Of a stretch of DNA of 64,000 nucleotides, positions 16,958-26,025 are shown piece by piece. The stretch covers positions 186,001-250,000 of the forward strand of contig NZ_JAKGSC010000003.1 of assembly GCF_022478115.1 (NCBI RefSeq), given 5' to 3'. Every line of letters starts with the position of its first letter. The stretch's first letter is position 1. The notes beneath the pieces are model-generated. The model worked only from the letters and a program-made list of their open reading frames with translations, was not told where the DNA came from and searched no databases. This DNA is from Tenacibaculum aquimarinum (GTDB taxonomy: Bacteria > Bacteroidota > Bacteroidia > Flavobacteriales > Flavobacteriaceae). Both the position numbers and the translations under genes were made by a program.

Positions 16958-19900
16958 TTAGTTATTGTACAAAACCCATTCGCCTTTTTCTAAAAGCGGA
17001 ATTGCTTGTTTGTACTTCACTTGTTTTTCTTCGCCGCTCATTACATTTTTTATAGTAACTTTTTCATTTCTACCAATTTTTGGTTGATCTCTAACTACAG
17101 TTTCAACAGGTTCTTGTTGTTGCTGGCGCGAGTTCTGAATTGCTTGTTGTGTAGAGTTCTGAACATCGTCTTTACGCAAGTCTAGTTTTTCTCTAGTTTG
17201 TTCACGTGCTTCCGAAATCTGATTTGCTTCTTGGTTTGGTAACTTTCCTTTAAATAAGAACGATAATACTTCTTTGTTAATGTCTGCAACCGTTAATTTA
17301 AACAACTCAAAAGCTTCGAACTTATAAATTAACAACGGATCTTTTTGCTCGTAAGAGGCATTTTGTACAGACTGTTTTAATTCGTCCATTTTACGTAAAT
17401 GCTCTTTCCAGTTTTCGTCTATAATTGCTAGTGTAATGTTCTTTTCAAAGTCTTTAACTAAAGATTGCCCTTCAGTTTCATACGCTTCTTTTAAATTGGT
17501 AGTTACTTGTAACGTTTTTACACCATCTGTAAAAGGAACTACAATACGTTGGTATCTGTCGCCTTCGTTTTCAAAAACATTTTTAATAACTGGATATGCT
17601 TGTGCCGCATTTCTAATTTTATCTTCTTTGTAATGTGCTGTTACAATTGTGTACAATTTATCAGTTAATTCTTTTTCTGACATTTTATTGAATTCTGCTT
17701 CCGTAAAAGGAGAAGTCATTGAAGAAAAACGAATTAATTCGAATTCAAAATTCTGGAAATCTTTGTTCTGTTTGTTGGCAATTGTAATAGCTTCACAAGT
17801 TTCAAAAATCATGTTTGCAACATCAATTTGTAAACGTGTTCCGTCTAAAGCGTGTCTTCTACGTTTGTACACAAACTCACGTTGTGCGTTCATTACATCA
17901 TCATATTCTAACAAACGTTTTCTGATTCCGAAGTTGTTTTCTTCTACTTTTTTCTGCGCTCTTTCAATAGATTTAGAAATCATAGAATGCTGAATTACTT
18001 CACCATCTTTTAAGCCCATTCTATCCATCATTTTGGCAATTCTGTCCGAACCAAAAAGACGCATTAAATTGTCATCTAAAGCTACGTAAAACTGAGAAGA
18101 ACCAACATCACCTTGTCTTCCTGCACGTCCACGTAACTGTCTGTCTACACGTCTAGAATCGTGTCTTTCTGTACCAATAATTGCCAAACCACCAGATGCC
18201 TTTACTTCGTCTGATAATTTAATATCGGTACCACGACCAGCCATATTTGTTGCAATTGTTACAACACCAGGATTACCTGCTTGTGCAACTACATCAGCTT
18301 CTCGCTTGTGTAATTTTGCATTTAAAATATTATGTGGAATCTTACGCATTTGTAACATTCTACCTAATAATTCAGATATTTCTACCGAAGTTGTTCCTAC
18401 TAGAACTGGACGACCTTCGCCAACCAATTTTACAACATCTTCAATTACTGCATTGTATTTTTCACGTGTAGTTTTGTAAACTAAATCGTCTTTATCATCT
18501 CTTTGAATTGGTCTGTTTGTAGGGATTTCTACAACATCTAATTTGTAAATTTCCCAGAATTCACCCGCTTCTGTAATCGCTGTACCTGTCATTCCAGATA
18601 ATTTACGATACATTCTAAAGTAATTTTGAAGTGTTACCGTTGCAAAAGTTTGCGTAGCGTCTTCAATTTTACAGTTTTCTTTAGCTTCAATTGCTTGGTG
18701 TAATCCGTCTGAATAACGACGCCCGTCCATAATACGACCGGTTTGTTCATCAACAATCATTACTTTGTTTTCCATTACAACATACTCAACATCTTTTTCA
18801 AAAACCGTGTAGGCTTTTAAAAGCTGATTCATTGTGTGGATACGTTCACTTTTTATGCTGAAATCTCTGTATAATTCTTCTTTTTCTTCGGCTTTATCTT
18901 CTGCAGAAGCTTCGCTACTTTCAATCTCTCCAACACGAACACCAATATCAGGTAATACAAAGAATGTTTCGTTTTTGGTTACGTCAGATAAGTGAGAAAT
19001 ACCTTTATCAGTTAAATCTATCTGATTGTTTTTTTCTTCAATTGTAAACCATAAATCTTCGTCTACTTCTGGCATTAACTTGTTGTTGTCTGCCATGTAG
19101 AAGTTTTCAGTTTTTTGTAATAACTGTTTAATACCTTCTTGCGATAAAAATTTAATTAAGGCTTTGTTTTTTGGTAAACCTCTGTAAACTCTTAATAATA
19201 AGAATCCACCATCTTTAGTGTTGCCATCTGCAATTAGTTTTTTTGCTTCTGCTAAAACGCTTACTAAATAATTTTTTTGAAGCGAAACTAAGTCGGCAAC
19301 TAAAGGTTTTAATTCTGTAAACTCATGTCTGTCTCCTTGAGGAACTGGACCAGAAATAATTAATGGCGTTCTTGCGTCATCAATTAAAACTGAATCTACC
19401 TCATCAATAATTGCATAGTTTGGAGAACGTTGTACTAAGTCTTTTTTAGACGAAGCCATGTTATCACGTAAATAATCGAAACCAAATTCGTTATTTGTTC
19501 CGTACGTAATATCTGCGTTGTATGCTTTTCTTCTTTCTTCTGAATTTGGTTGATAGAAATCTACACAGTCTGTAGAAAGTCCGTGAAACTCAAAAATAGG
19601 AGCCATCCAAGCGCGGTCACGCTTTGCTAAATACTCATTTACAGTTACAACATGCACACCGTTACCAGTTAATGCATTTAAATAAACAGGAAGTGTAGAA
19701 ACTAAAGTTTTACCTTCACCTGTCATCATCTCAGCAATTTTACCTTGGTGTAAAACAGAACCACCAATTAACTGCACATCGTAATGTACCATGTCCCAAG
19801 TTACAGGTTTACCGCTTGCATCCCAAGAGTTTGCCCAAAACGCTTTATCGCCTTCTAGGTTAACATGGTCGTGAGTTGCAGATAATTCTCTATCAAAAGG

Positions 19901-20299
19901 AGTTGCAGTAACTTCAATTTCTTCGTTATTTACAAAACGCTTTGCAGTTTCTTTAACAACCGCAAATGCTTCTGGCATAATTTCTTCTAAAACCTTTTCA
20001 GAAGCTTCATAAGCTAAATCTTTTAACGAATCTATTTCTGCGTAAATTCCTTCTTGATCGTCTATTGCAGCTTCAGTTGCTTGTGCTTCTAAAGAACTAA
20101 TTTTAGTTGTAAATTCTTCAGTTGCTTTTGCAATTTTGCTTTTAAATTCTATTGTTTTTGCACGTAATTCATCGTGAGATAAACTGGCTAAAGCGCTTTC
20201 AAAAGCGTTTACTTTATTTACAATAGGTTGTAATATTTTTAAATCCTTTTCTTGTTTGTCTCCAACAAAAAGTTTGATAACTGAGTTTAGTATGCTCAT
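16958..20299 (-). CDS. secA: protein translocase ATPase SecA
   Basis: Motor of the Sec pathway, pushing preproteins through SecYEG. The 1113 residues are longer than the roughly 900 of E. coli; the excess includes an insertion around residues 330-430 of the first nucleotide-binding half. Visible are Walker [12 protein letters not shown], Walker [17 protein letters not shown], the helicase-like GTTSVE and [10 protein letters not shown] motifs, and the C-terminal helical scaffold. The usual CxCx8CH zinc tail is absent; the protein ends [10 protein letters not shown]. An 11-bp hairpin occupies the leader at 20316-20341. The gene stands alone between terminators. Confidence 0.97.
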   Translation of the reverse strand: MSILNSVIKLFVGDKQEKDLKILQPIVNKVNAFESALASLSHDELRAKTIEFKSKIAKATEEFTTKISSLEAQATEAAIDDQEGIYAEIDSLKDLAYEASEKVLEEIMPEAFAVVKETAKRFVNNEEIEVTATPFDRELSATHDHVNLEGDKAFWANSWDASGKPVTWDMVHYDVQLIGGSVLHQGKIAEMMTGEGKTLVSTLPVYLNALTGNGVHVVTVNEYLAKRDRAWMAPIFEFHGLSTDCVDFYQPNSEERRKAYNADITYGTNNEFGFDYLRDNMASSKKDLVQRSPNYAIIDEVDSVLIDDARTPLIISGPVPQGDRHEFTELKPLVADLVSLQKNYLVSVLAEAKKLIADGNTKDGGFLLLRVYRGLPKNKALIKFLSQEGIKQLLQKTENFYMADNNKLMPEVDEDLWFTIEEKNNQIDLTDKGISHLSDVTKNETFFVLPDIGVRVGEIESSEASAEDKAEEKEELYRDFSIKSERIHTMNQLLKAYTVFEKDVEYVVMENKVMIVDEQTGRIMDGRRYSDGLHQAIEAKENCKIEDATQTFATVTLQNYFRMYRKLSGMTGTAITEAGEFWEIYKLDVVEIPTNRPIQRDDKDDLVYKTTREKYNAVIEDVVKLVGEGRPVLVGTTSVEISELLGRMLQMRKIPHNILNAKLHKREADVVAQAGNPGVVTIATNMAGRGTDIKLSDEVKASGGLAIIGTERHDSRRVDRQLRGRAGRQGDVGSSQFYVALDDNLMRLFGSDRIAKMMDRMGLKDGEVIQHSMISKSIERAQKKVEENNFGIRKRLLEYDDVMNAQREFVYKRRRHALDGTRLQIDVANMIFETCEAITIANKQNKDFQNFEFELIRFSSMTSPFTEAEFNKMSEKELTDKLYTIVTAHYKEDKIRNAAQAYPVIKNVFENEGDRYQRIVVPFTDGVKTLQVTTNLKEAYETEGQSLVKDFEKNITLAIIDENWKEHLRKMDELKQSVQNASYEQKDPLLIYKFEAFELFKLTVADINKEVLSFLFKGKLPNQEANQISEAREQTREKLDLRKDDVQNSTQQAIQNSRQQQQEPVETVVRDQPKIGRNEKVTIKNVMSGEEKQVKYKQAIPLLEKGEWVLYNN

Positions 20300-20315
20300 T
20301 TTATAATTGTTTTAT

Positions 20316-20341
20316 TTTTAACTTCATAATTGAAGTTAAAA
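20316..20341 (-). promoter_or_regulatory. secA: perfect hairpin in the secA leader/promoter
   Basis: TTTTAACTTCA-TAAT-TGAAGTTAAAA: two perfect 11-bp arms 17-42 bp upstream of the secA ATG. On the secA strand the -7-like box TACTTTTA (20337-20344) overlaps its distal arm. It could be an operator or an RNA hairpin affecting secA expression; it lacks a T run, so a terminator is unlikely. Confidence 0.5.
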
Positions 20342-20410
20342 GTATGTGCTTGATTTGCAGCTTGTTATAATTTGTGTGAATTATGTAAACTGAGGGTTTA
20401 AATTTAACCA

Positions 20411-20437
20411 AAAAAAAAGCCTCAAATGAGACTTTTT
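20411..20437 (-). terminator. leftward terminator before secA
   Basis: In leftward RNA the arms AAAAAGTCTCA and TGAGGCTTTTT pair fully with one G-U wobble and are followed by T residues; on the other strand the same position is an A-C mismatch. It therefore ends leftward transcription from the DUF2795 gene. Confidence 0.68.
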
Positions 20438-20458
20438 AGATATTTTTTTACGAGTATG

Positions 20459-20680
20459 TTAGTATTCGTCTTCGTTCCAAAGATAATCTTCTTCGGTTGG
20501 ATAGTCTGGCCAAATTTCTACGATTGAGTCGTAAGAATCACCTTCATCTTCAATTCCTTGTAGGTTTTCTACAACTTCTAGTGGAGCGCCTGTTCTAATA
20601 GCGTAATCTACTAATTCGTCTTTTGTTGCTGGCCATGGTGCATCTGCTAAATATGATGCTAATTCTAAAGTCCAATACAT
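20459..20680 (-). CDS. DUF2795 family small protein
   Basis: A 73-residue acidic soluble protein, start chosen at MYWTLELASYL (ATG at 20680) because an upstream extension would be a basic, unrelated peptide. The core LADAPWPATKDELVDYAIRTGAPLEVVENLQ fits the DUF2795 fold (a small helical domain of unknown function). The C-terminus is very rich in Asp and Glu. It lies 90 bp downstream of the cobalamin adenosyltransferase gene and upstream of secA. No enzymatic motif is seen. Confidence 0.82.
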   Translation of the reverse strand: MYWTLELASYLADAPWPATKDELVDYAIRTGAPLEVVENLQGIEDEGDSYDSIVEIWPDYPTEEDYLWNEDEY

Positions 20681-20770
20681 TTTTTTAATGTTTAATTTCT
20701 GCAAAAATAATTTTTTTAACGAGAAATGCAAGTTTTTTTTAAAAAATGTGTAAATCAATAAAAAAAGAAC

Positions 20771-21346
20771 TTAATTTTTTTTCTCGGGAATCCATTTGAT
20801 TTCCTTTGCTGATAAGTCTTTAGACAACTTTCGTGCCAACACAAAAAGATAGTCAGAAAGTCGGTTTAAGTACATTAATACGTCAGGATTTATAGGTTCT
20901 TGTTCGTTTAGCTCAACAACTAGGCGCTCTGTACGGCGGCAAACACATCTTGCAATATGACAGAATGACACAGTTTGGTGTCCGCCTGGTAAAATAAAAT
21001 GTGTCATCTGCGGAAGTTCTTCATTCATTTTATCAATCTCTTTTTCTAGAAATTCAATAGAATTATTTTCAACCTTAAGAATATTTAAACGCTCTTTTCC
21101 GTTTTTTAGCGTTTCTTTTTCTGGCGGAGTTGCCAGCATTGCACCTAAAGTAAAAATATCGTGCTGAATTTTATTTAACGAACTTTTAATATGCTCACTA
21201 ATTTCTTGATCCCTAATTAAACCAATATGAGAGTTTAGTTCATCTGCTGTTCCGTAGCTTTCTATACGTAAATTGTATTTTGGAACGCGTGTTCCTCCAA
21301 AAAGTGCGGTTGTGCCTTTATCACCAGTTTTTGTGTATATTTTCAT
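20771..21346 (-). CDS. PduO-type cob(I)yrinic acid a,c-diamide adenosyltransferase
   Basis: Transfers the adenosyl group of ATP to cob(I)alamin to make coenzyme B12. The 191 residues show the family's N-terminal ATP-binding TKTGDKGTTALFGG, the central RCVCRRTERLV and the C-terminal LNRLSDYLFVLAR. Length is usual. No cobalamin biosynthesis genes or B12 riboswitch lie nearby, so it may serve a salvaged cofactor for a B12-dependent enzyme elsewhere (inference). It follows the O-methyltransferase-like gene by 40 bp. Confidence 0.93.
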   Translation of the reverse strand: MKIYTKTGDKGTTALFGGTRVPKYNLRIESYGTADELNSHIGLIRDQEISEHIKSSLNKIQHDIFTLGAMLATPPEKETLKNGKERLNILKVENNSIEFLEKEIDKMNEELPQMTHFILPGGHQTVSFCHIARCVCRRTERLVVELNEQEPINPDVLMYLNRLSDYLFVLARKLSKDLSAKEIKWIPEKKN

Positions 21347-21386
21347 GTTGCTAATTTAAAGATTTAAAAATTGAAGAATTTAAAAA

Positions 21387-22163
21387 TTATATCCTAATTG
21401 TATAATGTTCGTTTATTTGTTTTTGGTTGAAGAAAACAAATCCCCATTGAAAAGTATCTACTGTACAAGAAACTTTTGGGTGCTTTTTTATTAGAGCCCA
21501 AGCTGCTAGCATTTCTTTACTCCAGTAAATATCATCAAAAATAAATACTGTGTTTTCATTTGCTGATTTTAAACAAGCTTCAAAATAATGTAAAGTGGCT
21601 TCCTTTTGATGGTTTCCATCGAAATAAATAAAATTGAATTGCTTGTTTTCAATTGCTTTTGGAAGTGTTTTTGCAAAATCACCAACTTTTAAAGAAATGT
21701 TGTTAAATCCGAATTTGGTAAATTGTTGTTGTGCAATTTTAGCAGTTTCTGGGCAACCTTCTAAAGTTGTAATAGCTGTGTTTTTATTATTTGCAGCTAA
21801 AGCCGAAGTAGCTAAACCTAAAGAAGTGCCTATTTCTAAAATTTCTTTTGGTTGAAAATACGTTGTTAAACGAATTAATAATTTTGCTCTTTTGTTGGAA
21901 ATTCCCGCAACTTTTGCAATCTTAGAAACCTGCCTTTCATCCGAAGAAAAAACAGTAGAACCTGCGCCAAAATCGGTAATCTTAATTGTTGTTTTATTGT
22001 TTAGTAATTGTGTTTTGTATTTCTTGAAAATTTTAAATTTTTCGCTAGAAGTTTTAGCGTTAAAGCAATTGTTTTTCAACCCTAAAATAAAAGAATGTTT
22101 GTTGTTCTTTTGGTTGAAGGACTTTAATAAAAAAAGCAGATATGATTTTAGTTGAAAAAACAT
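21387..22163 (-). CDS. class I SAM-dependent methyltransferase (O-methyltransferase-like)
   Basis: A 258-residue protein with the methyltransferase core in its C-terminal two thirds: EILEIGTSLGLATSALA as motif I (near residue 107), TTLEGCPETAKIA as motif II and FNFIYFDGNHQKEAT, the metal-binding-like motif of caffeoyl-CoA-type O-methyltransferases. The N-terminal 80 residues are basic and poorly recognisable. It diverges from the wza gene with 64 bp between them. Substrate unknown. Confidence 0.8.
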   Translation of the reverse strand: MFFQLKSYLLFLLKSFNQKNNKHSFILGLKNNCFNAKTSSEKFKIFKKYKTQLLNNKTTIKITDFGAGSTVFSSDERQVSKIAKVAGISNKRAKLLIRLTTYFQPKEILEIGTSLGLATSALAANNKNTAITTLEGCPETAKIAQQQFTKFGFNNISLKVGDFAKTLPKAIENKQFNFIYFDGNHQKEATLHYFEACLKSANENTVFIFDDIYWSKEMLAAWALIKKHPKVSCTVDTFQWGFVFFNQKQINEHYTIRI

Positions 22164-22197
22164 TGGGGCTAAAATAACAGTTTTAGTTTTTAAAAAT

Positions 22198-22205
22198 TAT
22201 ATTTG
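22198..22205 (+). promoter_or_regulatory. -7 box candidate for wza-wzc
   Basis: TATATTTG is an exact TANNTTTG match 22 bp before the wza ATG. No clear -33 TTG is present at the expected spacing. Confidence 0.42.
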
Positions 22206-22227
22206 TGAATCAAATTACCTCACAATT

Positions 22228-23010
22228 ATGATTAGAAGCTTAAAGTTCCTTTTTATTGTTATTATTTTTTCTTCTTGTGTTCCAAGTAAAGATTTAGTGT
22301 ATTTGCAAGGAGATCCAGTACAAAAAACTGAAATACATAAAATTAATAACGAGCCTTATAAACTTCAAATAAGTGATGTGGTTTCTATAAATATAAAAGC
22401 CCCAGATGAAAAGTTAGTTGCTTTGTTTAAGAAAACTGAAGGTACAAACTCTTCTCAACAACCTACAGATGGCGGATATTTTTCTGGATACACAGTAGAT
22501 AATCATGGTAATATTAGATTGCCTTATTTAGGAGAAATAAATGTTTTAGGATTTACAACAAAAGAAGTTAGAGTTAAATTAGAAGAACGTTTAAAAGGAA
22601 TGTTTAAAAATCCAGACGATGTTTTTGTTACTGTAAAATTAGCGGGAATAAAATATACGGTTATTGGAGAAGTGGCTAGTCCTGGACCAAAAGTAATTTA
22701 TCAAAATCAAGTTAGTATTATAGATGCAATTTCTAATGCAGGCGATATTTCTGTAACCGGAAATAGAAAACAGATTGAGATTTATAGAGGTTACTTAAAG
22801 AATGATGTAGAAAAGTTTTCTATTGATTTAACAAATGTAGACGCTTTTAATTCAGAAATTTTTTACATAAAACCAAACGATATAATTAATGTGTTGCCTT
22901 TAAAGCAAAAAGCTTGGGGAACAGGAACAACAGGTTTGTCGTCTTTAACAACAATACTTTCTGTATTTACATTGGTAACATCAACTATATTATTGGTAAG
23001 AGGTTTATAA
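22228..23010 (+). CDS. polysaccharide export outer-membrane lipoprotein (Wza-type)
   Basis: Outer-membrane exit channel component for capsule or exopolysaccharide. The 260 residues begin with a lipoprotein signal (FSSC, Cys17), continue with the Poly_export domain (YKLQISDVVSINIKAPDE through the GNIRLPYLGEINV segment) and an SLBB-like domain (YTVIGEVASPGPKVIY...GNRKQIEIYRG), and end in a hydrophobic helix (about 235-258) like the membrane-crossing helix of Wza. The wzc gene begins one base after its stop, so the pair is surely one operon. Confidence 0.92.
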   Translation: MIRSLKFLFIVIIFSSCVPSKDLVYLQGDPVQKTEIHKINNEPYKLQISDVVSINIKAPDEKLVALFKKTEGTNSSQQPTDGGYFSGYTVDNHGNIRLPYLGEINVLGFTTKEVRVKLEERLKGMFKNPDDVFVTVKLAGIKYTVIGEVASPGPKVIYQNQVSIIDAISNAGDISVTGNRKQIEIYRGYLKNDVEKFSIDLTNVDAFNSEIFYIKPNDIINVLPLKQKAWGTGTTGLSSLTTILSVFTLVTSTILLVRGL

Positions 23011-23011
23011 A

Positions 23012-25468
23012 ATGGCAAACAAATCAAACTTTTCAATTGAAAAAAAAACAGCAAGTTCTAATATAGATTTGACATCTTATTTTTTTAAGGTTCTATCTTA
23101 TTGGAAATGGTTTTTATTAACAACTATAATTGCTTTTGCAATTGCAAAGTATAAGAATGATAGAAAAATTAGAGGCTATAGTTTAGATACAGTTGTCTCT
23201 ATAAAGGAAGAATCTAACCCGTTGTTTTCTACAGGAACAAGTTTAACCTTTAATTGGGGTGGAGCAAGTGATTTGCTAGAAACCATAAAAGTAATTTTAC
23301 GCTCTAGAACACATAACGAAAAAGTAGTTTCTCGTCTTCAGTTTTATACACAATATTTAGTGCAAGGAGAATATAGATTGGATGATGCTTACGGTAAAAC
23401 TCCTTTTAAAATTAAAGTAGATACAGAAAAACCGCAATTGTACAACACTTTAATTAAGGTTAAGATGTTGGCAAATAATAAAGTTGAACTCTCTGTAGAT
23501 TATGGAGAAAACTTTAATAGAGTTTCTTTAATTAATTATAAAAAAGACTCTGTTTCTTATTTTACACCAACTGCTAGAAATTATTCTGAAGAGTTTACTT
23601 TAGGCGATAAAATTGAAAAAGAGCATTTAAATTTTACAATCCTTCCTTCTAAGTCTGGTGGAAGTTCAGATGAATATTTTGTGCAATTCGGAAGTTTTAA
23701 TGGCGTTGTTGGAGGTTATCGAAATGTAAATGTAACAGATGTTGCTAAAGGATCTTCTTTAATAAGGTTAGCGCTTTCTGGGCCAAATAAAAATAGGCTT
23801 GCAGATTATTTAAATACTTCGGTTAATGTTTTATCTGAAGATAAACAGAATCAGAAAATTGCATATGCTGTAAAAACAAAAGAATATATAGATACCTTGT
23901 TTATTGCCGAGTCTAAAAGTTTAAAAGATATTGAAAGAGAGTTAGGAAAGTACAAACAGCAAAATAATATTTATGATTTATCTGCTGAAGGTTCTAAGAT
24001 TTTTGAAGAGACTACAACTTTAGAGAGAGAAATTAGAGGTGTAAATGATAATGTTACTTATTTAAATGAATTAGAAAGCTATATTAAATCACATAGTACC
24101 TATAATAGTGAAGCGATACCAGTTCCAGCCTCTGTAGAGGTTTCTGATGCTAAGATTACTTCAGAAATAGCAGATTTAATTCAAAAATCTACGTTAAGAG
24201 AAAATTTAAGAAGTACCGTAACAGCTAATCATCCGCAAGTAATTGGTTTGGAAAAAGAGATAGCTACAAGTAGAAGAGTCTTGTTAGAAAATATTGTTAC
24301 GGTTCGTGGTTCTATGCAAAGCAAGTTAAGGACTAACAGAAATAGATTGCAAACCTTTAGTGGTAAGTTACGTCAATTGCCAAAAAAGGAGCAAGGTCTT
24401 ATTAAGTTTCAACGTAATTATGAAATTTCTGAAGCCAATTATAACTATTTAAAACAAAAAAGTTATGAGGCTGGAACAGCAATAGCGGCCAATGTTTCAG
24501 ATGTAAAAGTAATAGATTCAGCTAAAGATTTAGGACAAGGTCCAGTATATCCGAACACGCAGTTTAATTATGTTTTGGCATTAATGTTAGGAACTATGTT
24601 GCCGTTGTTTTTTATCATTTTGAAAGAAGTTTTGGATAATAAAATTCATACTGTAGAAGAAATTCAGAATAATTATGATATTCCGGTTTTGGGCGTTGTT
24701 GGTAAAAATATGTTAGACACCGATTTGGCAGTGTTTACAAAACCAAAATCTACAGTTGCAGAATCTTTTAGAGCTTTGCGTTCTAATATTCAGTTTTTAT
24801 TTAGAAATAATACAGAGTCAGATTCTTCTTCTAAAACGTTGGTGTTAACTTCGTCAATTAGTGGAGAAGGTAAAACCATGATTTCAATAAACATGGCAAC
24901 TGTTTTTGCTTTAAGTGGTAAAAAGACGGTTTTAGTTGGTTTGGACTTAAGAAAACCGAAAATCTTTGGCGATTTTGGTTTGTCTAATGATTTTGGAGTA
25001 GTTAATTATTTAATCAATCAAAAAAGTTTAGATGAGGTTACGCATACAACACAAGTACCTAATTTAGACGTTATATTATCTGGACCAATACCGCCAAATC
25101 CATCGGAATTATTGTTGAGTAATAAGGCAGATGAAATGATGGTTGCTTTAAAAGAAAAATACGATTATGTAGTTTTAGATACGCCGCCAGTAGGTTTGGT
25201 TTCTGATGCTTTAGAATTGTTTAAATATTCTGATGCTGTTATTTATGTAATTCGTCAAAACTATTCTGAAAAAGGAATGATGAAGATGATTGATGAGAAA
25301 TACACAAATAAAGAAGTAAAGAATATTAGTTATGTTTTAAATGATTTTTCTGTTGGTAGTTCTTACGGCTATGGTTATGGCTATGGTTACGGAAATGGTT
25401 ATGGTTATCATGAAAACGATAAACCAAAAACAGTATTTCAGAAAATTAAAAATAAACTAAACTTATAA
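23012..25468 (+). CDS. Wzc-type polysaccharide co-polymerase with BY-kinase domain
   Basis: Inner-membrane protein controlling polysaccharide chain length and export, with an autophosphorylating cytoplasmic tyrosine kinase. In the 818 residues: membrane helix near 35-45, long periplasmic Wzz region with coiled coil (about 290-480), second membrane helix near 525, then the kinase with Walker A SSISGEGKTMIS, Walker A' LVGLDLRKPK and Walker B YDYVVLDTPP. The C-terminus holds a tyrosine cluster (YGYGYGYGYGNGYGY) as expected for phosphorylation sites. Its last bases overlap the thioesterase stop. No glycosyltransferase genes adjoin. Confidence 0.93.
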   Translation: MANKSNFSIEKKTASSNIDLTSYFFKVLSYWKWFLLTTIIAFAIAKYKNDRKIRGYSLDTVVSIKEESNPLFSTGTSLTFNWGGASDLLETIKVILRSRTHNEKVVSRLQFYTQYLVQGEYRLDDAYGKTPFKIKVDTEKPQLYNTLIKVKMLANNKVELSVDYGENFNRVSLINYKKDSVSYFTPTARNYSEEFTLGDKIEKEHLNFTILPSKSGGSSDEYFVQFGSFNGVVGGYRNVNVTDVAKGSSLIRLALSGPNKNRLADYLNTSVNVLSEDKQNQKIAYAVKTKEYIDTLFIAESKSLKDIERELGKYKQQNNIYDLSAEGSKIFEETTTLEREIRGVNDNVTYLNELESYIKSHSTYNSEAIPVPASVEVSDAKITSEIADLIQKSTLRENLRSTVTANHPQVIGLEKEIATSRRVLLENIVTVRGSMQSKLRTNRNRLQTFSGKLRQLPKKEQGLIKFQRNYEISEANYNYLKQKSYEAGTAIAANVSDVKVIDSAKDLGQGPVYPNTQFNYVLALMLGTMLPLFFIILKEVLDNKIHTVEEIQNNYDIPVLGVVGKNMLDTDLAVFTKPKSTVAESFRALRSNIQFLFRNNTESDSSSKTLVLTSSISGEGKTMISINMATVFALSGKKTVLVGLDLRKPKIFGDFGLSNDFGVVNYLINQKSLDEVTHTTQVPNLDVILSGPIPPNPSELLLSNKADEMMVALKEKYDYVVLDTPPVGLVSDALELFKYSDAVIYVIRQNYSEKGMMKMIDEKYTNKEVKNISYVLNDFSVGSSYGYGYGYGYGNGYGYHENDKPKTVFQKIKNKLNL

Positions 25469-25855
25469 GAGTTCTAAAATATAATTTGGGCAACGTGTAG
25501 GTCTATTTTTTTGCATGTCTATAAATGCTAAAACAGTATTTCCAGTACAAATAAGCTCGTTTTTTTGATTTGTAATTTCATAATTAAATTCAATCTTAAC
25601 TGTAGGTGTTTTTTTTAGCGAAGTTTTTACTGTGAGAACATCATCATAAAGTGCGGATTTTTTAAAATTACAAGCCAAAGAAATTACCGGAAGCATTATT
25701 CCATTTTCTTCCATTTTTTTATAAGTAATATTTAAGGAACGAAGCCATTCAGTTCTTCCAAGTTCAAAATACTGGGCATAATTACCGTGATAAACAACGC
25801 CCATTTGATCTGTTTCGGCATAACGTACTCTAAATGAGTGTTCAAAATTCTTCAA
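25463..25855 (-). CDS. acyl-CoA thioesterase, hot-dog fold (YbgC/4HBT family)
   Basis: Hydrolyses acyl-CoA thioesters. The 130 residues carry the 4HBT active-site segment AETDQMGVVYHGNYAQYFE with its catalytic Asp near residue 16 and the following hot-dog strands. Length is usual. The gene converges on wzc; the two stop codons are nested in the hexamer TTATAA (25463-25468). Natural acyl substrate unknown. Confidence 0.9.
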   Translation of the reverse strand: MKNFEHSFRVRYAETDQMGVVYHGNYAQYFELGRTEWLRSLNITYKKMEENGIMLPVISLACNFKKSALYDDVLTVKTSLKKTPTVKIEFNYEITNQKNELICTGNTVLAFIDMQKNRPTRCPNYILELL

Positions 25856-25937
25856 AATATTTTATTTAAAAATTCGTTTCTATTTACATAAAAAATAACT
25901 AATAATCAATAGCAAATTCATTTTTTTATACTGAATT

Positions 25938-25946
25938 TTATTCACA
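25938..25946 (+). promoter_or_regulatory. DnaA-box match upstream of dnaA
   Basis: TTATTCACA fits the bacterial consensus TTATNCACA exactly, 80 bp before the dnaA ATG. It is the only consensus box I found in this gap. It may mediate dnaA autoregulation; one box does not prove an origin, and dnaN and recF are not neighbours. Confidence 0.45.
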
Positions 25947-26025
25947 CTTTTGTGTAACCAAAAAAAAGGGATATTAAGGGGGCTTATATCTAACATTAAA
26001 CAAACACATTTTACTATTTTAAATA

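Noticed and set aside
20681-20770. Cobalamin riboswitch near the adenosyltransferase gene
   Set aside because: The gap upstream of that gene (21347-21386) is 40 bp and the gap downstream has no B12-box-like or structured sequence.
25356-25412. GGTTATGGCTATGG-type repeat at the end of wzc as a mobile or regulatory repeat
   Set aside because: It encodes the tyrosine-glycine tail expected of BY-kinases, so coding function explains it.
25856-26025. Chromosomal origin of replication at dnaA
   Set aside because: Only one consensus DnaA box, no box cluster and no dnaN/recF neighbours; left as a possible autoregulatory site.
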